Shown piece after piece: positions 8,381 through 16,707 of a stretch of DNA of 64,000 nucleotides. The number at the start of each line of letters is the position of its first letter. Position 1 is the first letter of the stretch. The position numbers and the translations under genes are program-made. Location of the stretch: positions 206,635 to 270,634 of the forward strand of contig NZ_QLSV01000005.1 of the NCBI RefSeq assembly GCF_003268815.1, read 5' to 3'. The notes below the pieces were generated by a model. The model saw only the letters and a list, made by a program, of their open reading frames with translations. It did no database searches and had not been told where the DNA came from. This stretch comes from Flavobacterium lacus (GTDB lineage: Bacteria > Bacteroidota > Bacteroidia > Flavobacteriales > Flavobacteriaceae).

Positions 8381-9799
8381 ATGAAAACTACATTATTAAC
8401 CCTTTGTGTTTTGTTTGTCGGGATGACAAGTATAAATGCCCAAGATAGAACCACTGTGCGAGCAAATTCTATTGATATTAGCGATAACTTAGATTTGAGA
8501 GCTGTTGCCCACATTTTTGGTGAAGCTTCGAATTTAGAAGATTTTGAAAGAAGATTAAATGATCCTTCAAATCCTATTTCTAATTTAGATTTAAACAATG
8601 ATAATCAAGTTGATTATTTGCGTGTGATTGAAGTAGTGGAAAACGGAACACATTTAATCATTGTTCAATCTGTTTTAGGGAGAGATATGTTTCAAGATGT
8701 TGCGACTGTTGAAGTTGAAAGAGACCGCAATAACAATGTTCAAGTTCAAGTTGTGGGAGATGTTTATATGTATGGATCAAATTATATTTATGAGCCAATT
8801 TATATTCACAGACCAATCATTTTTAATACGTTTTGGGTACATTCCTATCGACCGTATTACTCTTCCTGGTATTGGGGTTATTATCCGACCTATTATTATG
8901 CTTGGAATCCTTGGCCAATCTTTCGATACAGAAATCATGTAAATGTTTTTGTAAATGTAAATAACACTTGTCATTATGTTAATCACAGAAGAAGTGCAAG
9001 AGCCTTTGCAATGCACCAAACAAGGAGATCTAATTATTATGAAACGCAACATCCTACCCGATCGTTTTCAACGCGAAACAATGGTGTTAACAATAGATAT
9101 GAATTAACGCAAACCAGAGCCACCAGAAGTCAAGGCAACAATTCTAATTATTCGGTAGGAGGCACTAGAAACAATCAACTTTCTGAAGCTTCATATACTG
9201 GAACCAGAAACAATGACGTACGTGCAAATGTAAATCAAGGTAGTACCAGAGTACAAAGCAATGGATCAATACGTTCTAATGATATGGCGATTAATACACC
9301 CAGAAATTCAGTTGGTTCTACAAAAGGCAATACAAGAAGTTCCGAAATTAGAAGTAATAATTTTGCAACGATTGAAAATTCAACTCCAAGAGTGAGAAAT
9401 AATTCTTCCTCAGCAAGTCCGATATTGTCAACGCCGAGAAACACACCAAGATCCAGTGCTTATACTTCTGGAAGTTCTAGTAATGTTCCAAAAGTAGAAT
9501 CTACACCACGTTCTTCCTCTAGTCAAATGAGTACACCCAGAAATACATCTATTCCAAAATCACAATATACGCCAAGTTCTTCTTCAAGTCAAATAAGCAC
9601 ACCAAGAAGTTTTCCGGCTCCAAAAGTGCAATCGACTCCACGTTCTTCTTCCGGTCAAATAAGTACACCGAGAAGTTCTTCGGCTCCAAAAGTACAATCG
9701 GCTCCACGATCTACTTCAAGCCAAATGAGTACCCCAAGAAGTTCTGGTTCTTCTAGATCTGCTAGCTCAGGTACTGGAAGTTCTGCAAGAAGAGGTTAA
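8381..9799 (+). CDS. Secreted aromatic- and Ser/Thr/Pro-rich protein with 22-residue tandem repeats
   Basis: I do not recognise a family for this 472-residue protein. The signal peptide is about residues 1-20 (ending INAQ). An N-terminal globular part of about 110 residues follows, then a very Tyr/Trp-rich stretch (about 127-185, with YYSSWYWGYYPTYYYAWNPW-type sequence) and a long low-complexity Ser/Thr/Asn/Arg-rich tail. The tail ends in four tandem 22-residue repeats (9485-9748, residues 369-456) built on xPKVxSTPRSSSSQxSTPRS. The composition suggests an extended surface or matrix protein. It has no co-directional partner and is followed by a terminator; the promoter looks sigma-54 dependent. 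Confidence 0.75.
   Translation: MKTTLLTLCVLFVGMTSINAQDRTTVRANSIDISDNLDLRAVAHIFGEASNLEDFERRLNDPSNPISNLDLNNDNQVDYLRVIEVVENGTHLIIVQSVLGRDMFQDVATVEVERDRNNNVQVQVVGDVYMYGSNYIYEPIYIHRPIIFNTFWVHSYRPYYSSWYWGYYPTYYYAWNPWPIFRYRNHVNVFVNVNNTCHYVNHRRSARAFAMHQTRRSNYYETQHPTRSFSTRNNGVNNRYELTQTRATRSQGNNSNYSVGGTRNNQLSEASYTGTRNNDVRANVNQGSTRVQSNGSIRSNDMAINTPRNSVGSTKGNTRSSEIRSNNFATIENSTPRVRNNSSSASPILSTPRNTPRSSAYTSGSSSNVPKVESTPRSSSSQMSTPRNTSIPKSQYTPSSSSSQISTPRSFPAPKVQSTPRSSSGQISTPRSSSAPKVQSAPRSTSSQMSTPRSSGSSRSASSGTGSSARRG
9485..9748 (+). repeat. Four tandem 66-bp coding repeats
   Basis: Units at 9485-9550, 9551-9616, 9617-9682 and 9683-9748 each encode 22 residues of the form (V/I/A)PK..., with STPR occurring near the middle and the end. 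The units are in frame and imperfect, so copy number may vary between strains. Confidence 0.85.
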
Positions 9800-9818
9800 G
9801 TTTAAGTTATACAATTAC

Positions 9819-9857
9819 AAAAAGCAGCAAAATCAAAATTGAGATTGCTGCTTTTTT
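9819..9857 (+). terminator. Rho-independent terminator
   Basis: AAAAAGCAGCAA at 9819-9830 pairs with TTGCTGC plus a T-run at 9845-9857, 20 bp after the stop of the repeat protein. Confidence 0.8.
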
Positions 9858-10003
9858 CTATAAAAACTTTTTTATACTTTAGAAAGTAGTTGAAGAGCAC
9901 TGAAGAAAGAACAAAAGAAAAAAGTATTGCTCTTTAAATCAGAAAAGTTAAGGATGCAATAATGTATTTTGTAGAAATTATCAGTAAAGACATTTGAGAA
10001 AAC

Positions 10004-10032
10004 AAAAAAACCACCTGAAAAACAGATGGTTT
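10004..10032 (-). terminator. Terminator of the tRNA operon
   Basis: Read on the minus strand, AAACCATCTG, a five-T loop and CAGGTGG (one G-U pair) are followed by seven T. It lies directly downstream of tRNA-Arg. Confidence 0.8.
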
Positions 10033-10036
10033 GATG

Positions 10037-10110
10037 TGACCCAGTCAGGATTCGAACCTGAGACCTACTGCTTAGAAGGCAGTTGCTCTATCCAGCTGAG
10101 CTACTGGGCC
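10037..10110 (-). tRNA. tRNA-Arg (anticodon TCT)
   Basis: A 74-nt cloverleaf on the minus strand. The acceptor stem GGCCCAG pairs with CTGGGTC, and the anticodon loop CTTCTAA within ACTGC/GCAGT gives anticodon TCT (reads AGA). The T arm contains GGTTCGAATCC. No CCA is encoded (ACA follows the acceptor). It is the last gene of a three-tRNA unit. Confidence 0.95.
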
Positions 10111-10115
10111 ATTCG

Positions 10116-10190
10116 TCGGGGTGGCAGGATTCGAACCTGCGGCCTCCTGCTCCCAAAGCAGGCGCGATAACCGGGCTACGCTACACCCCG
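10116..10190 (-). tRNA. tRNA-Pro (anticodon TGG)
   Basis: A 75-nt cloverleaf on the minus strand. The acceptor CGGGGTG pairs with CACCCCG. The anticodon arm CCTGC-TTTGGGA-GCAGG gives anticodon TGG (reads CCN), and the T arm is GCAGG/CCTGC. It is separated from tRNA-Arg by only 5 bp. CCA is not encoded. Confidence 0.95.
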
Positions 10191-10198
10191 AAAAAAAG

Positions 10199-10282
10199 CG
10201 GAGAGACAGGGACTCGAACCCTGGCGACAGTTACCCGTCGACAGATTAGCAATCTGCTCCGTTACCACTCCGGCACCTCTCC
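10199..10282 (-). tRNA. tRNA-Ser (anticodon GCT)
   Basis: An 84-nt minus-strand tRNA with a long type II variable arm, as expected for serine. The acceptor GGAGAGG pairs with TCTCTCC, and the anticodon loop TTGCTAA gives GCT (reads AGC/AGT). It is the first gene of the Ser-Pro-Arg unit. Confidence 0.95.
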
Positions 10283-10315
10283 TATTCTGCAAAGAACTTA
10301 GCTTTTTTGCGGTTG

Positions 10316-10347
10316 CAAATGTAGCTTTTCATTCTTTAGTTTACAAG
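10316..10347 (-). promoter_or_regulatory. Promoter of the tRNA-Ser-Pro-Arg operon
   Basis: On the minus strand, CTTG (10347-10344) is followed after 20 bp by a perfect -7 element TACATTTG (10323-10316). The predicted start is about 25 nt before tRNA-Ser. Confidence 0.7.
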
Positions 10348-10572
10348 TATTTATACTATTTTTTTGATAATTATTTTGCTTTTGTTTAAAATGACTTCAA
10401 AGTCAAATACATAGACAAAATATTGAAAAATTAAATTTGTACGACTTTAGCAGTAAATCATAACTATTAAATATGCCTTTTTAAACTTAAAAATTACAAA
10501 AAATATAATTTATGTGCTAAAAATAGCTGTAAAATAGTTAATTTCGCAATCTAAACAAACATATACTAGGTT

Positions 10573-11751
10573 ATGAATAAAAAAGTAGTCATTGTTTCTG
10601 CAGTTAGAACACCTATTGGTAGCTTTATGGGAGGTTTATCCACTGTTACTGCGCCACAATTAGGAGCAATTGCCATTCAAGGTGCATTAGCAAAAATAAA
10701 TTTAGATCCAAAATTGGTTGATGAAGTTTTAATGGGTAACGTGGTGCAAGCCGGAGTTGGTCAGGCTCCTGCTAGACAAGCTGCCATTTTAGCCGGATTA
10801 CCAAACACTGTTCCATGTACAACTGTGAACAAAGTATGTGCCTCTGGAATGAAAGCCGTTATGCAAGGTGCACAAGCCATACAATCTGGTGATTCCGAAG
10901 TGGTGGTTGCCGGCGGTATGGAAAACATGAGTTTAATTCCGCACTACATTCATTTGCGAAATGGCTATAAATTTGGACCAACATCAATGGTAGACGGAAT
11001 GCAAAAAGACGGATTAACGGATGCGTATGACAACAATGCCATGGGTGTGAGTGCAGATTTGTGTGCGTCAGAATATAAAATTTCAAGAGAGGAACAAGAT
11101 GCTTTCGCTATTCAATCGTATGAACGTTCGGCCAAAGCATGGTCTGAAGGAAAATTTGATTCGGAAATTGTTCCGGTATCCGTTCCACAACGAAGAGGCG
11201 AGCCAATAATTATTTCAAAAGACGAAGAATTTTCGAATGTAAAATTAGATAAAATACCGGGTTTAAATCCTGCTTTCACTAAAGAAGGAACAGTTACCGC
11301 AGCAAATGCCTCAACCATAAACGACGGTGCAGCGGCTTTAATTTTAATGAGTGAAGAAAAAGCACTTTCGCTAGGATTAAAACCATTAGCCTACATTAAA
11401 AGCTATGCAGATGCAGCACATGAACCGAAATGGTTTACAACTGCTCCGGCAAAAGCATTACCTAAGGCGTTAGCCAAATCTGGTTTTTCAATTAATGACG
11501 TTGATTTTTTTGAATTTAATGAAGCGTTTGCCGTAGTTGGTCTAGCTAATGCAAAAATTTTAGGTCTTGATGGTTCAAAAATAAATGTAAATGGTGGTGC
11601 CGTATCATTAGGTCATCCACTGGGTTGCTCGGGTGCAAGAATTATTGTTACTTTGCTAAATGTATTACAACAAAACAATGCTAAACTTGGAGCTGCTGCA
11701 ATTTGCAACGGTGGCGGTGGTGCGTCAGCAATTGTAATAGAAAGAGCATAA
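10573..11751 (+). CDS. Acetyl-CoA C-acyltransferase (thiolase II)
   Basis: This 392-residue cytosolic enzyme condenses two acetyl-CoA to acetoacetyl-CoA, or cleaves 3-ketoacyl-CoA. The nucleophilic Cys89 lies in [11 protein letters not shown], the [11 protein letters not shown]is motif is near residue 348, and the second catalytic Cys378 is in CNGGGGASA. The length is typical of biosynthetic or catabolic thiolases such as AtoB/PhaA. A TAATTTCG -7-like element lies at 10539-10546. The NlpC/P60 gene follows after 18 bp, probably on the same transcript but without an obvious functional link. Sequence alone does not decide between acetyl-CoA and longer-chain specificity. Confidence 0.93.
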   Translation: MNKKVVIVSAVRTPIGSFMGGLSTVTAPQLGAIAIQGALAKINLDPKLVDEVLMGNVVQAGVGQAPARQAAILAGLPNTVPCTTVNKVCASGMKAVMQGAQAIQSGDSEVVVAGGMENMSLIPHYIHLRNGYKFGPTSMVDGMQKDGLTDAYDNNAMGVSADLCASEYKISREEQDAFAIQSYERSAKAWSEGKFDSEIVPVSVPQRRGEPIIISKDEEFSNVKLDKIPGLNPAFTKEGTVTAANASTINDGAAALILMSEEKALSLGLKPLAYIKSYADAAHEPKWFTTAPAKALPKALAKSGFSINDVDFFEFNEAFAVVGLANAKILGLDGSKINVNGGAVSLGHPLGCSGARIIVTLLNVLQQNNAKLGAAAICNGGGGASAIVIERA

Positions 11752-11769
11752 CCAGTAACACTATTTTTC

Positions 11770-12531
11770 ATGTACGGAATCTGCAATTTAGCCATCATTC
11801 CACTTAGAATAGAACCCAATGACCGAAGCGAACAAGTTTCGCAAGTATTGTTTGGTGAACATTTCGAAATTCTCGAACAACTCAAACAATGGTTTAAAGT
11901 TCGTTTGCAGTATGATAATTATGAGGGTTGGATAGACTCCAAACAATGTCAGATTATTTCGGAAAGTGATTTCCATGAAATTTCTAATTGTGCTCAAATT
12001 TTAAATTATGATTTAGTCGAATACGTAACAACTATAGATGATTCGCTTATTCCAATTCCGATTGGTGCTTCCGTATCATTTTTAAATTTCGAAGGAATCA
12101 ACAAAAATAACTTTGAGTTTGAAGGATTGAAAGTTACTGGAATAAAACCTAAAAATAATTTGATTAAAACCGCTTTTCTGTATTTGAATGCTCCCTATCT
12201 TTGGGGTGGCAAAACACCCTTTGGGATTGATTGTTCAGGTTTTACACAGATGGTTTATAAACTTAACGGACACAAACTGCTGCGTGATGCCTCTCAGCAA
12301 TCTACTCAAGGTGAAGCGTTGAGCTTTATTGAAGAAAGTGAACCGGGCGATTTAGCTTTCTTTGATAATGAAGAAGGAAAAATTATTCATGTTGGTATTA
12401 TTATGAATGACAATTACATCATTCACGCCAGTGGTAAAGTTAGGATTGACCGTTTAGATCACCTAGGAATTTATAATGCGGAGACAAATCGTCATACACA
12501 TAAACTTAGAGTTATTAAAAAAATTATATAA
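11770..12531 (+). CDS. C40-family NlpC/P60 peptidase with SH3 domain
   Basis: This 253-residue cell-wall hydrolase of the NlpC/P60 family cleaves the D-Glu-DAP bond of peptidoglycan peptides. The N-terminal part (about 1-65) is an SH3b-like domain and a linker follows. The papain-like domain covers about 135-253, with the nucleophile Cys155 in DCSGFTQ and the catalytic His in IIHVGIIM, followed by IIHASG. No signal peptide is visible at the chosen ATG, which is odd for a wall enzyme; such proteins may act in recycling or be exported otherwise. A perfect terminator lies immediately after the stop. Confidence 0.88.
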   Translation: MYGICNLAIIPLRIEPNDRSEQVSQVLFGEHFEILEQLKQWFKVRLQYDNYEGWIDSKQCQIISESDFHEISNCAQILNYDLVEYVTTIDDSLIPIPIGASVSFLNFEGINKNNFEFEGLKVTGIKPKNNLIKTAFLYLNAPYLWGGKTPFGIDCSGFTQMVYKLNGHKLLRDASQQSTQGEALSFIEESEPGDLAFFDNEEGKIIHVGIIMNDNYIIHASGKVRIDRLDHLGIYNAETNRHTHKLRVIKKII

Positions 12532-12557
12532 AAAAATCCCGAGAAATCGGGATTTTT
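12532..12557. terminator. Bidirectional Rho-independent terminator
   Basis: AAAAATCCCGA at 12532-12542 and TCGGGATTTTT at 12547-12557 form a perfect 11-bp stem around a GAAA tetraloop. It sits between converging genes and has T-tracts in both directions. Confidence 0.88.
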
Positions 12558-12583
12558 ACTTTTTTTATCAAATTGTCATTTGA

Positions 12584-13855
12584 CTAGTTCATAGTTGCTT
12601 TCAAAGCTTTATACTTATCTGTCATATCTAATGAAGTATAAACATTTAAAAGGGTTTGTTTTGCTTCAATGTTACCAGGTTCTAACTCAACAACTTTTTC
12701 CAAGTAGGGTAATGCAACTCTAAATACTTTTTCTCTTTCTCCTTTTAATTCATCGTAACGCTTATTGTCTTTGGCAGAATTTCCTAAAGTATTCATTTCC
12801 TCAACAATTTTGACGTCAACATCTAACTTTAAAATGGCTAAATTTAAATAGGCATTTGAATATTTCGGGTTTAACTCAATGGCCTTTAGATAATATTTTT
12901 CTGCTTCAGCTTCATTTTTTGATGTTCCTGCAATTACTCCTAAATTATAATATAAATCCGCATCATTAGGTGATTTTCGCAAAACCTCTTCAATCACTCT
13001 TTTGTAAGAAGTATAATCTTTGGCTTCCAAATATAAATTTGCTTCTGTTAATGCCAAAGATGTATCTTCAGGATTATCTTTTTTAGCATCGATAATGGCT
13101 TGTAAAGCCTTCTCTTTCTGTCCTTTTTCAACTAAAATTAGAGCATAATTTTTATAAATCTCTCCTCTTTTAGAAGGGATTTTTTCATCCCTAGGATCGG
13201 TATGAAGTTTCATTTTTACGGAACCATCCCTATCTTGCTTAGAATTAAAAGACTCCTCTAAACCATTTAAAACACTTTTGGCATAATAAGCAACACCTTT
13301 GCCGGAATAATTCAATTCTTTTAACTTTTCATAATGCGAAAGAGCTAAATCATAATCTTTTCCATTAACGGCACTACCGGCTGCATAATAAAGGTAAATT
13401 GTGTCTTTTGGACTCAAGCTGTAAGCATCATACAATTTTTCTGCACTTTCTTTAAATCTTTTTTCATCACTATCTTTAACTGCAGAAGTTACTAATTTGT
13501 TTTTTACATCTATCAAAGATTGTTCCGCTTGAACAGAATATTTTTGCTTTCCAATTTTTTTCTCTGTAGACAACAATTCTTGATACGATTTTGCCGCGGC
13601 TTTTAAATTCTTGCCTGCTTCCATGTTTTTATTTGCCAATTCTAGCAAAGCATTACCTTTTAGGAAATAAAATTGGGCTTTTTCTTGGTCACTTGCACTA
13701 CCAATGACACCTTCTGCTGCTGCCAAAGCATTTTTAACAGCAGTTGGTTCAAAGTTTTTAATTGCTTTTTCTAACGCTTTCAATTGATCTTTTTGAGCAT
13801 AACCGCCCAAACTCAACATCAAAGCAAAAGCTGAAATGATGTATCTACTTTTCAT
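12584..13855 (-). CDS. Tetratricopeptide-repeat protein, exported
   Basis: This 423-residue protein has a signal peptide (about residues 1-20, ending GGYAQ) and a helical body with TPR units. The clearest is around 300-345, with ADLYYNLGVIAGTSKNEAE followed by AEKYYLKAIELNPKYSNAYL. Others are recognisable around 50-80, 145-185 and 230-270. TPR proteins act as scaffolds; the partner is unknown. It lies 28 bp downstream of gyrA on the same strand and is probably transcribed with it, an arrangement I recall from other Flavobacteriia. Confidence 0.85.
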   Translation of the reverse strand: MKSRYIISAFALMLSLGGYAQKDQLKALEKAIKNFEPTAVKNALAAAEGVIGSASDQEKAQFYFLKGNALLELANKNMEAGKNLKAAAKSYQELLSTEKKIGKQKYSVQAEQSLIDVKNKLVTSAVKDSDEKRFKESAEKLYDAYSLSPKDTIYLYYAAGSAVNGKDYDLALSHYEKLKELNYSGKGVAYYAKSVLNGLEESFNSKQDRDGSVKMKLHTDPRDEKIPSKRGEIYKNYALILVEKGQKEKALQAIIDAKKDNPEDTSLALTEANLYLEAKDYTSYKRVIEEVLRKSPNDADLYYNLGVIAGTSKNEAEAEKYYLKAIELNPKYSNAYLNLAILKLDVDVKIVEEMNTLGNSAKDNKRYDELKGEREKVFRVALPYLEKVVELEPGNIEAKQTLLNVYTSLDMTDKYKALKATMN

Positions 13856-13883
13856 TGTAAATCTAATTTTAGTTACTATTTAT

Positions 13884-16448
13884 TTATTCTTCGGTTTCTT
13901 CATTTTCCTCTTCAGAATCGGTTTCGTTGTCAAAATCGGTTGTTTCTGAGGGAGAAATTTCTCCTGCAACTGCAGCAGAAACATCTTCAAATTCTACTTC
14001 TTCAGCCACTTCTTCTTTCATAACTTTCGTAACCGCAGCAATGGAATCATTTCCTTTGATGTTGATTAATCGGACACCTTGTGTGGCTCTTCCCATTACT
14101 CTTAAATCTGAAACTTCCATTCTGATGGTTAATCCAGACTTGTTAATAATCATCAAATCATCGGCATCCGTTACGCTATTAATCGAAACTAATCTTCCTG
14201 TTTTTTCAGTAATGTTAAGGGTTTTTACCCCTTTTCCTCCACGGTTTGTGATACGATAGTCTTCTAATGAAGAACGTTTTCCATAACCATTTTCAGATAC
14301 TACTAAAATTTCACTGCTCATATCATTTACAGAAACCATGCCAATCACTTCATCTTTTTCATCCGCTAGAGTGATTCCGCGAACTCCTGAAGCTCCTCTT
14401 CCCATCGGACGTGTTTTACTTTCTTCGAAACGAACCAATTTACCGGATTTTACTGCCACTAAAATTTGACTGTTTCCATTGGTTAATTTTGCTTCCAATA
14501 ACTCATCATCTTCACGAATGGTAATCGCGGCAATTCCGTTCACTCTCGGACGAGAATATTGCTCCAACAACGTCTTTTTAACCTGACCTTGTTTGGTTGC
14601 CATAATCACATAATGACTGTTGATGTATTCTTCATTTTTTAAATCTTGGGTACAAATAAAGGCTTTTACTTTATCCTCATTTTCGATGTTGATTAAGTTT
14701 TGAATCGCTCTTCCTTTTGACGTTTTACTTCCTTCCGGAATTTCATACACCCGCATCCAGAAACATTTTCCTTTTTGAGTGAAGAACAACATATATTGAT
14801 GATTGGTCGCCACAAACAAATGCTCTAAGAAATCTTGATCTCTTGTTCCTGCACTTTTTTGACCAACCCCTCCTCTATTTTGTGTTTTGTATTCCGATAG
14901 GTTTGTACGTTTGATATATCCGGCGTGTGAAATGGTAATAACTACATTTTCATCAGCAATTAAATCTTCGATACTCACATCACCCCCTGCATATTCGATC
15001 ACAGAACGTCTTTCATCGCCATATTTATCACGAATTTCAACTAACTCATCTTTGATAACTTGCATTCTCAGCTCTTTGTTGGCTAATAATTCTCTTAAAT
15101 GTGTTATCAACTTCATGATTTCTTCGTATTCGGCACGCAATTTATCTTGCTCAAGACCGGTAAGTTGACGCAAACGCATTTCTACAATTGCACGAGCTTG
15201 AATTTCGGATAACGAAAATCGTTCGATTAATTTTGTACGAGCTTCATCACCATCTTTCGAACCTCTAATCAAGGCGATTACTTCGTCAATATTATCTGAA
15301 GCAATGATTAAACCTTCTAAAATATGAGCTCTTTCTTCCGCTTTACGCAAATCGAATTTTGCTCTTCTAACCACTACTTCATGACGGTGTTCCACAAAAT
15401 AATGAATCAATTCTTTTAGATTCAACATTTGCGGACGACCATTTACTAACGCAATATTATTTACGCTAAACGAAGATTGTAATTGAGTATACTTATATAG
15501 GGTATTCAACACCACATTCGGAACCGCATCACGTTTTAATTCGTACACAATTCGCATTCCGTTTCTATCCGATTCGTCACGGATATTCGAAATACCTTCA
15601 ATTTTTTTATCGTTAACTAAATCGGCCGTTTTCTTAATCATATCAGCTTTATTCACTTGATATGGAATTTCGGTTACGATGATAGCATCTTTTCCATTGC
15701 TTTCTTCAAAAGCAATCTTGGCACGCATCACGATTCGACCACGACCGGTTTTGAAGGCTTCACGAACACCTTCATAACCATAAATGATTCCACCTGTTGG
15801 GAAATCGGGTGCTTTGATGTATTCCATCAATTCATCAATTTCAATTTCAGTGTTGTCAATGTAAGCCAATGTTCCATTCACAACTTCAGTAAGGTTGTGA
15901 GGGGGCATATTTGTTGCCATACCAACTGCAATACCCGACGCTCCATTAATCAAAAGATTAGGAACTTTAGTTGGCATTACTTTTGGCTCGTATAACGTAT
16001 CATCAAAATTTAATTGAAAATCAACGGTTTCTTTTTCTATATCGGCCATAATTTCTTCCGAAATCTTTTGCATTCTGGCTTCCGTATAACGCATCGCTGC
16101 CGGACTATCGCCATCGACTGAACCAAAGTTACCTTGACCATCTACCAAAAGGTAACGCAAACTCCATTCTTGAGCCATACGGACCATTGCATCATAAACT
16201 GATGTATCGCCGTGCGGGTGATATTTACCTAAAACTTCTCCAACAATTCTAGCCGATTTCTTGTGGGCTCTATTCGAAAAAACTCCTAGATCATACATTC
16301 CGTAAAGTACTCTACGGTGTACAGGCTTTAAACCATCTCTAACATCAGGTAGTGCACGTGAAACAATAACTGACATCGAATAATCGATGTAGGCTGATTT
16401 CATTTCGTCTTCGATGTTAATAGGAATTAACTTTTCTCCTTCAGACAT
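13884..16448 (-). CDS. gyrA: DNA gyrase subunit A
   Basis: GyrA (854 aa) is the breakage-reunion subunit of gyrase, which introduces negative supercoils together with GyrB. The active-site Tyr121 is in [10 protein letters not shown]. The quinolone-determining region reads [17 protein letters not shown], so the positions equivalent to E. coli Ser83 and Asp87 are Thr82 and Asp86. The C-terminal pinwheel domain carries a GyrA-box-like QNRGGVG (around 540) and later RGGKG/RGASG blades, and the protein ends in an acidic tail. ParC is less likely because of the GyrA-box-like motif and acidic tail. The TPR gene follows in the same direction. gyrB is not in the window. Confidence 0.93.
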   Translation of the reverse strand: MSEGEKLIPINIEDEMKSAYIDYSMSVIVSRALPDVRDGLKPVHRRVLYGMYDLGVFSNRAHKKSARIVGEVLGKYHPHGDTSVYDAMVRMAQEWSLRYLLVDGQGNFGSVDGDSPAAMRYTEARMQKISEEIMADIEKETVDFQLNFDDTLYEPKVMPTKVPNLLINGASGIAVGMATNMPPHNLTEVVNGTLAYIDNTEIEIDELMEYIKAPDFPTGGIIYGYEGVREAFKTGRGRIVMRAKIAFEESNGKDAIIVTEIPYQVNKADMIKKTADLVNDKKIEGISNIRDESDRNGMRIVYELKRDAVPNVVLNTLYKYTQLQSSFSVNNIALVNGRPQMLNLKELIHYFVEHRHEVVVRRAKFDLRKAEERAHILEGLIIASDNIDEVIALIRGSKDGDEARTKLIERFSLSEIQARAIVEMRLRQLTGLEQDKLRAEYEEIMKLITHLRELLANKELRMQVIKDELVEIRDKYGDERRSVIEYAGGDVSIEDLIADENVVITISHAGYIKRTNLSEYKTQNRGGVGQKSAGTRDQDFLEHLFVATNHQYMLFFTQKGKCFWMRVYEIPEGSKTSKGRAIQNLINIENEDKVKAFICTQDLKNEEYINSHYVIMATKQGQVKKTLLEQYSRPRVNGIAAITIREDDELLEAKLTNGNSQILVAVKSGKLVRFEESKTRPMGRGASGVRGITLADEKDEVIGMVSVNDMSSEILVVSENGYGKRSSLEDYRITNRGGKGVKTLNITEKTGRLVSINSVTDADDLMIINKSGLTIRMEVSDLRVMGRATQGVRLINIKGNDSIAAVTKVMKEEVAEEVEFEDVSAAVAGEISPSETTDFDNETDSEEENEETEE

Positions 16449-16656
16449 AAGTATTTATATATTAAAATTATAGTTATTTCAAAACGTGCTAATATATGGA
16501 TTTCAATAGTTTTTTCAAACTAAATGACAAAGTAATTTATATAATTTATTAACAAAAACAAGGTGTTCTTTGGTTAATAATTAATCAGAACTTTAACTTT
16601 CATATTCCAAATATTTTTTGTCAATTAGCTGACAAGAGATATGAATGGGAATAGTT

Positions 16657-16688
16657 TTTGCATTTACCAACCATATTTAGTAAATTTA
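16657..16688 (+). promoter_or_regulatory. Candidate clpC promoter
   Basis: TTTG at 16657-16660 and TAAATTTA at 16681-16688 are 20 bp apart and match the -33/-7 pattern with one mismatch. The ATG is 20 bp further on. Confidence 0.5.
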
Positions 16689-16707
16689 CCTCTAAAAAAG
16701 AAGTGCT

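Noticed and set aside
10083..10301. A 72-residue frame across the tRNA cluster
   Set aside because: It overlaps three clear tRNA genes on the other strand.
15657..15995. A 112-residue plus-strand frame opposite gyrA
   Set aside because: It is entirely inside the highly conserved gyrA coding sequence and reads as an antisense by-product.
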